This document shows, piece after piece, positions 34,401 through 43,400 of a DNA stretch of 64,000 nucleotides. The notes beneath the pieces were generated by a model. It did no database searches, was not told where the DNA came from, and was given only the letters and a program-made list of their open reading frames with translations. Origin of the DNA: Haliclystus octoradiatus (Eukaryota > Cnidaria > Staurozoa > Stauromedusae > Haliclystidae); the NCBI GenBank assembly GCA_916610825.1, contig OU744453.1, positions 10,559,826-10,623,825 of the forward strand, written 5' to 3'. The translations under genes and the position numbers were made by a program. Each line of letters opens with the position of its first letter. Position 1 is the first letter of the stretch.

Positions 34401-37400
34401 TTGAAAAAAGTTGTCGGGCTAAACAGTTTTTGCCCCCCTCCCAATCAAAAACACGCCCCTACGCCTAATTTGACGACATATGCTGCTGTTGTATGATTAG
34501 ATTGTATAGATAGTATAGATTGCGTATTTAAAAGTATGATAATACGATATCTTTAACTTTGAATACATTTGTATCAACATTACTAAGTTCATATCATATG
34601 TATGTATGCATGACATACTCAGATCCTGCATTTTTAGATTATAGTGGACTATGTTTAATATTTCAGTGCATCATTTCCTGGTCAATCAACAAGGCAAATC
34701 AATCAGCGCCAGCTCAACCAGGTGATTCCTAGACCTGCTATATACTGTGCAAGCCAGCTACCAAAGAAACGTAGAGTATCAAAGCCAGGTACTGTGGCAA
34801 TGAGTTTGAAATCATGTATACCTTGAATAAAAATACGATATCCATGCCTGTATGCTTTGTTAGGATATTTTAACAAGTTAATAAGTTTATTTCGGATTTT
34901 TTTAACTGACATTCGATCAGAGAGGCTACATTTACAATAATCCATTCCATGTCAACATTCCATATAGTTGTTCTATTCATCGCCCCCCTCGCGTTGAACA
35001 GTATTTGCATGTCAAATAAACTAGTCAAATCTTTATCTCAAGGCCCCGCAAAGCGAGGGGCGCAGCCCCGAGCTCAGGCAAGGGGCCGCGAAGCGGCCCC
35101 GACAGCCAGCCCAGATCCGCGCATACGGAGTCAAAATTCAACCAAGGATACTGGAGACCCAAATTTCAGCCGATAGTTTCTCCTGCGCGCTTTACAAAGA
35201 TGGTGTCTGTGTCGCAAGAATGTTCCACTAGTTATTAGCATCGTGGTTCTGTTTTTATCAAGATCGATGATGTATTTTATTTTATATGAATTTTTAAATT
35301 TTTCCTTTTCTGTGATACCCTTTGTTCTACTCTTTTGTCTTTCACAGTTTTTACAGTCACGTGGTCTTGCGATTTTGTCCGCTCGCTGGTGTGTTGTGCT
35401 TCCGGGCACGTAGTTCTAACGCTGTCACGTTTACACATGGTTGTTAATTGTTACCCTCATTGTTGTTGCTTGCTGATTGCACCTATTGTTGTTTTTTATT
35501 CACTATGTTATGCTCTGTTAAATTCGTCAAGTTTAATCATTTTATGCACAAGGAAGTAGTGCTTTCTATCAACATTGGACAAGATTGTTTCTACCTAAGT
35601 ATGGAATCATTCTGTTAGGCCGATAGTGATTTTTTGCACTAAAAGGCGGTTATGAGGAAATGGGCTTTAATCTGGAGAGTTGTGCCTACTGGACTACATG
35701 TTTGACACCAACTATTGACCGTAAAATACTTTCTGGGGTTCAAAGAGCTTCCTGACAGATGGGAAAAGATCTCTGCTGTTTGTTTCTTTCTTTGCGTTTG
35801 TTTAATTCAACGTTAATTTTATTCTTGACAATCCTGTTTAAAGCCTCCCTGAAAAGACCAAAATTCTATGGGGTGGTGGGGCTGATAAGATTGGGGAACA
35901 CTGATATCGCCAGGTAGCATTTCAGAGAGCTTGTGCTCTGCATCAATGAATACATAAATACATCGTGATCAATTCAATCAAGCTATCAGGTCAACCCAGT
36001 CTGTGAACAGTTATTTTACTAAATACTTATCAGGTTATAACTTTGTGGGCATATTGCTGTGACATTCTTATAATGAAGTTACTTTACTGGTTTTTCCATA
36101 CGCAAACACAAACGTAATTGAAAAAATAGCATTTAAACGAAGTTTTTCATCAAATAAAGTTGTTTAATCGTGTTGAATAGAGAGATATGCTTCGGAACTG
36201 GACTATGGATTATGAGAGAATCCTATGGAAGGACCCGTAAGGGTCCTTCCACACAATTATATCCCTGCTACTGGATCAAATCTTTATAAAAGGCTTTTCC
36301 CTTTTTAAGTCACGTGCAATTGAAAATTCTTATTGAACTACAATATAAAATTATGCCTAAAATATGTTAGTGCGTTAGATATTGTAGAATAACACTCCAT
36401 AACATAGTATGCTGTGTATCATTTGACTGACTTGATAAATGCAAATGTTTATGTAATATATGCAATAGAATATGTATTATGTAAGTGTGTTCCTTTACCG
36501 ATAATTTTGCTTGGAATTTTCCTATTTTATGGTAGTTCCTTGGTCAAGAGATTTCTGCTGCTTGCCAACAACAACATCAATTACTTCACCGTCAAGAGAA
36601 GTAATGAAGCAACTTGACGCAGCAGGTCTAGGAAGGAAAAAGTCACCTTCGCCAGCAAAACTCTGTCACACTCAGAAGTGGCCGAGTTGCTTGAAGAAGC
36701 TTTTCCTGGATTAGATATTAAAAAAGGATGGACGATGTGGCGAGCCGAAGGCTCTGGTGCTAGCCGCACCCCAGAAAGAATCGATATATATCGTTACTCA
36801 GCAGAAAACATGCTCAGTGTGCTCAAAACAAAGTCATGCACATATCTCCGCCCTCTTCAATTCAGCTTTGATTTGACCCTTTAAAATTTAGTAAGTGTTG
36901 TATGTGGATGTAAAATTCAGCTCGCCACATTTTATGACCCTATTTTATGATTGTAGTTCCTTGGTCACGAGATTTCTGCTGCTTGCCAACAACAACAACA
37001 ACAACAACAAGTACTTCAACGTCAAGAGAAAGCCATGCAGAAACTTGACAAAGCCATGCTAGGAAGGAAAAAAGTCACTTTCCTTGGCAAAACTCTGTCA
37101 CATTCAGAAGTGGCCGAGTTGCTTGAAGAAGCTTTTCCTGGACTAGATATTAAAAAAGGATGGGCGATGTGGCGAGCTGAAGGCTCTGGTGCTGGCCGCA
37201 CCCTAGAAAGAATCGAAATATACCGCTTCTCAACAGAAAATATGCTGAGTATGCTAAAGACAAAATGCTGCACATATATTCACTCTTTTCAATGCGACTT
37301 TGATTTGACCCTTCAAAATTCAGTAAGTGTTGTCTGCGGATGTAAATTCCAGCTTTAAAATTCCAAAAGAAAAATCGTCATCGGGGGAGCGGGTAAAGGG

Positions 37401-40400
37401 TTTTAACCGTGATTTGAAGGTGCAGGGATCTTGAAGGGACATTAACTGAGTATAATTATGAATGCTCTGTATCAGCCCTGCTATTCACGAGTGATATCAA
37501 CATTGGAAATTCTATCAAAATATTCTATTAAGTTTAGTAGGATATAAAGCTGTATAGAATCAGAGCATTATTATACAAACTGGTACTGATTGTAATAATT
37601 TAAATTGAAATAGTTATCAACTTGTAGTTTTTGCTCTAGAATCAGTTGGATGAAGACGGTGACATTGAAACAAAGTGCATACGGTGCATGAAAGAATTTT
37701 TCTTGAAATTTTTCGAATTCCATTTATGTTACATCAATGCTATTATCTACTTTCTAGCGAGCTACTATCAAGGCCTTTCCTTGCCCTTTGAAGGATGTGG
37801 ACTGTGAGGTGGAAGATAGTTCATGAAGAAGATCTTTTGAATCATAAAGGTTTGAAAAATCCAAGAATTTCCGAAGGTAAAAACGTTTGTCCAAGTTTCA
37901 CTTTACTTTTTTGTTACATTGTATTTAGTTTGTTGTATCCATTTATTCAAGTAATAGGGCTCCACGCCAAAAAAACTGCAATGAGTTGTGGGATACCTGG
38001 TCAGACAAACAATTTTGATTCCGTGCTTGATCCGTTGTGTTTTATACCGTGCTTGATTCAATTTCTATCTTGTTTTATGCTATGGCAGCAAATGTAACAC
38101 TTTGTTAAGCCTAGAAAATTCAAAGCCAATATGTCACAGCTTGAAATTTCAGAAATAGAATGAAGGACAAACAAATCCAAAACTTGGCAGCATGCATGTG
38201 GGAGGGAAGACTTTGCCAGACTGAAACAAATAAAAAAGTATACTTATATATAACTTATGTTACCTCAAGTTTTTGGATCTATATCAAGTGAAACTCTTGC
38301 CAATAAACTTGATGAAATAATAACTCAATATGAGGCGTCACCGAACGACGCTACGACTTTACAAACTATGCCAAGCAATATACCTCCTAAGTCTGTTCAG
38401 CTATCTCTTATGTCATCAACATACATTTTCAAAGACGTTTAAATATGTAACTACTTTATTGGCCCTACTCCTGAACAATTTTGAATGTTGACTTTCTTGA
38501 CAAAGGTAAGTTTAATCTTGTTTATTGGGGCTTAAAAATATCAGATGCTCAGTAAATTGTACTGAGATTTTTTGCCAGACACCAAGTGACTATGGAAAGC
38601 AAGGTAATATGTATCCATCTAGCAAGCATCACAATACTATGAAATGCCTGATTGCAGTTACTGCTTGTGGTGTAGCTTGTTTTGTACCCATCTGTATGAA
38701 AATGGTATAAACGATGACCAAAATTTTCAAAGAATGTAGAATTCTCCAACATATTAATCCAGGAGACTCCCTCTTAGTAGATAAAGGGTTTACAGTTCAG
38801 GATCTCTTGTTTAGCAAGCAGGCAACAACATTTATATCCTTGTTTCTGAAGCAGAGGGATGCATCAAGTAAAGAAGAATTGCTGTTGGGGAAACAAATCG
38901 CCAAGGCTTAAATCAATGTTGAGCGGTTCATTGAGCGTTTAAAGAAATTTAGATTAATTAGTGGCACAATAATTCCCTTAAACAGAGCTGATTTGAGTTC
39001 TCAATTAGTCTACGTGTTGTGTCTTTTAAATTTCCATAAGGAATATATAGCAATGTCTCCCACATGCTTAGTTTGTCACTGCCTGCACTCTCTCTCTATC
39101 TCAAGCGAAGTTATAAAGTTAATAATCCTTCTAGGATTAATTGGTTGACCCCTAGAAAAACTGGGTTCAGGTCAAAATTAATCACTTCTTTTGCAGACAA
39201 CCGTTTCTTAGATCTAGATGTATATTCAGCATCATGGAGCGTTTAGGGTTTTTTATTCCTTTTCTTTCCTTGATTCCAAGTGCAACACAATGAAGTAAAA
39301 GGAACTGCAACAACATACCTAGAGTTAGCTACATGTTCACTTGGAAGAATATGCAAGACAGTAACCTGCAAAGGTAGCTCTTTTTCATTGAATGGTGGAC
39401 ATGGGCTCTCAAGTAATACATCTTACATAGCTTCTGCATCATTGTCTTCTTCGTTTTTAACAATATCACTTTTTAATAAGTTCCCCTCCTTAAGAGATTT
39501 AGCAGTCATAGCATTCAACCCAGTATCATCTTCATGCTCGTCTTCGTATTGATAATAAGGATTATCAGTAATGGACTGTACTAAACAATAGTAAACATGT
39601 TTGTAGTCAAAGTTTGAATGGATGTTTCTAGAAGGGAAACTGTGCCAGTCAAGCTCAGCCAAAGTAACAATATTTGCACGGAAGTTTGCATGTTTGAGGC
39701 CAATCTACCAGCTAGGTGTTATTGCCTAGGTTAGCAACATTTAGGTGTTATTGCCCCTGTTGGTGATGACCCTGTCCAATGGTGCCATGCCATCCGATTG
39801 TTATTGTACCAAAATCAGATGATAAGGTCCGTATATGTGTTGATCTTACCAAACTTAATCAGCAGGTTAAACGTACAATGCATCCATGCAAGTCACCAGC
39901 TGATGTTGTTAATAGTATTGCCAAAGATTCTAAATATTTTAGTTTACTTGATTGTTTATTGGCAGAATGGCACTTGATAATGAATCACAGCAATTAACTA
40001 CTTTCATAACACCTTGGGGGCACTACCAATTTTTACGCTCTCCTACGGGATTTGTTTCTACTGGTGATTCTTATAATACAGTATACGTGGCGACAAAGCT
40101 TTTTCTGGACTATCACATGTTACTAAAGTTGTTGATGACATGTTGCTCGACGCATCAGCATACCACCTTCTTATAGATCGTACGTGTGATGTTTTAGAAC
40201 GATGCATCAACCATGGCATAACCTTAAATGGTCAGAAATGTAAGTTTGCTGAACAATCTTCAAATTTTGTCGGTATAAGATTTCTCGTGGAGGCTATGAA
40301 GCCGATCCCGGAAAGGTCTCTGCCATTTCATGCTTTCCATTCCAGTACCTACTAATCGTACTGAATTACGTTCGTTCTTGGGTCTTGTGAATCAATTAGG

Positions 40401-43400
40401 TATGCTCGCACCCGAGATCAGATCTACTGCTCAAGCTCTTTGTGGCTTATTACAAGTTCGTAATGAGTTTGTGTGGGCTGATGCGCACACTGTTGCATTT
40501 GACAATGTCAAAAAGCTTTAGTTTCATCTCCTATCTTATCATTATTTGACCCTGCAACTGAAACTGCTTTACAGACTGATGCTTCTAGACGGAATGGTCT
40601 TGGATTCGCCCTTTTAAAAAAGCAAAATAAGGAATGGCGTTTAATTCAATGCGAATCAAGATTTTTAACAGATTCAGAGTCACGTTATAGTATTATTGAG
40701 CTTGAAGCCCTTGTTATTGTTTGGGCTACAAAGAAGTGCCGACTATATTTAACTGATTACCTAATTATACCATCATTACAGATCATAAAGCGCTTATACC
40801 CCCTTTTTAACCACTATACTCTTGATGCAATTGACAATTTGAAATTACAATCATATTGTGCACAACTACCACCCTATCAATTTAGTGTTATTTGGCAAAA
40901 AGGAAAGGACCATAGTATTTCAGATGCCTTATTACGTTCACCTGTTGCTGATCCTGTTGATCTAATGATGTCATTGACGATCACTTCAATTCTCCTATGG
41001 CTCATCACGCTGCTATTCAAATTGCTGTAAGTCAAATTGTTTGTACTGATGAACCTTCTCCATTATCACTTCATCGTCAACCCATTACTGATCCTTCTCT
41101 AGAACAGTTACGTACTTATGCTAGTGCTGCTGCTGATTATCAAACATTAATTAATGCTAATACATCTGATTTAATGAACCATTATGCTGTTATCCATTTG
41201 TAGTACAATTCAAAAAACTTTGAGACTCATTATCTATAAACAATGGTTTAATTTTATATGAATGTGGTCTTGTGGTTCCTCTAGCTTATCGTAAAACAGT
41301 TGTCAAACATTTACACGCGCCATATCAAGGTATCAAACGTACTAAAAGACATGCCCGTCAAACTGTTTATTGGCCAGGAATCACAAGTGATATTACTAGT
41401 ATTATACAATCTTGTGATGTTTGCCAAAAATATCAACCGAGTTTATCTAAAGAGTCAATTACTAGTGACCCTTTACCATCTTGTGTATTTGAATCTGTTT
41501 CAGCAGATCTGTTTAGTTTAAATGGCAAAACTGATCTAGCATATGCTGATCGTCTATCTGGAATACCATTTATATCAGAGTGGAGAGATACTCCTTCTGC
41601 CTCTCAAGTTATCAATATTATTGAAAATCATTGTCAACGCAACCCACCTACATATTACGGACGATAATTTTTATTATTATTTTTTGTAAGCTATATCATA
41701 CATTCTTCAAGTTACTCATTCTTCTTTATGTTAATCTTTTTTTTATAAGTTAATTAATTGAAATTCATATTTTTTACCCTTTAATTTTATACTCATTCAT
41801 TTAATTAACTCAAAAAGGGGAGATGTTGTATCTTGTGATATTTCACACCTACTAATTAATGTAAATACATATAATATGTTGCACAGCAACTAATTCAGTT
41901 CACTCATGTCATTATAATTACTAACACTGTATTATTACTATTATTATTATATCCTATCAAGTACATAACCCATTAAGTATATTAACAAATCTTACTAATT
42001 GAATCCTATGTGTGTTTATATGTCTCTTCAGTATTGGTTCTAATACGAACATAACAAGCTTCAACACGAATTATTAAATAATTTCTAAAGCCATTTTATT
42101 TTCTCCATGGCACTCTAAACAATGTTGCAATTGTGTTACAGAAGAATTATTAGGCTCGCTTATAAAATTGGAACCCGGTACGTCTTCCTCAGTAAATACA
42201 ATCAAGATATCAGACAAGACATAACACATTGAAGTTGAATAAATTCGAGAATTGAAACTTTAAAATCTGAACAAGAAGTTAAAATAATTATTTATTAAAG
42301 TTACCTAATGCGTACGGTATTTAAAAAACTTGAGGTTTGCGTAAGGTAAAACATTTTGATGCACCATAGATCTATCGAAGAATACCGGTTTCTGTTCAAA
42401 ATTCATAAATAAAACAATACTATTGCAGCAAGTGGACAAAAACCTTCCTGAAATAATTGATGAGTGATACATTTAAGGTGCCCCAGATGGCCCCAAGATG
42501 TGGTGTGGCTGAACTTACCTGAAAATCAGCAGTAGTTAATATGTGGCGACTGTCAGGGCTCCAGTATGCAGTTGCAAGACCACAAGCGCCTTGAGCTATT
42601 TTACATGTCCATTCAGGATCATCTAATGACCAAACCTATCGTATAGTTAATGAACAATTCAAACAGACGATAGGTCAACAGTTATTGACTGATTGTTTCA
42701 ATTCATAAAATGAAGAGAACAAATGGATAACAATACTCACTTGGACAACACCACGCTTCAACATCATGCAAAATATGTAGCAAGAGTCTGGTGACCACTG
42801 AAATACAAGATAGAGCTGTATCACGCAAACAAATATGACTAAATGATGACTAATCATAAAATAATTGTGATTTCTGATGGTTGTGATTAAAAAGAGTATG
42901 TTTGATGTATTGACATGCATATGTTACAGTCAACATTGAATACTATGTTTTCATTGAGAATTTTAAATTCTACTTAAATTAATGAGTAATACTGTAAGTG
43001 ATTCTGAAATAGCAGTAATTAGAAATAAACACAATAGAGAGTAACAAATGGAAAAGGTACAGGGTCGGCTGGAAACAAAAAGTCTCATTCTAATTTAATT
43101 TTTTTTATCTAAATATAATCTCATATTCGCAATAAAAATATAGCAACAAAACTTTGTGGGCCCTACAATTCGCTCAGGGCCCTGAAAAATTGCCTTGCTT
43201 ACCCCCTCTTGCTCTAGACAGCCCTGTCTCTAGCACTAGGCAGGAGTCAAACAAACTATTTCCCTCCCAGAAACCTGGATATATATTCAAAAATCTTTTG
43301 AAAAATTTTCCTGGAAATACTGAACAGCGTTAAAATATCAACAATTTCCGTTCTCGTTTTGCCATGGTAACACGGAAAATTTTGGGGAAAATATTCTAGC

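Noticed and set aside
34703..34945. 80-codon minus-strand open frame
   Set aside because: Overlaps proposed nested-gene exon 3 and matches no family; likely a shadow.
36226..36251. Rho-independent terminator
   Set aside because: No T-run follows and the genome is eukaryotic.
37640..37810. Fifth exon of the nested gene
   Set aside because: A TAG acceptor and an acidic frame with Cys-x2-Cys are suggestive, but no convincing donor or continuation was found; left out of the model.
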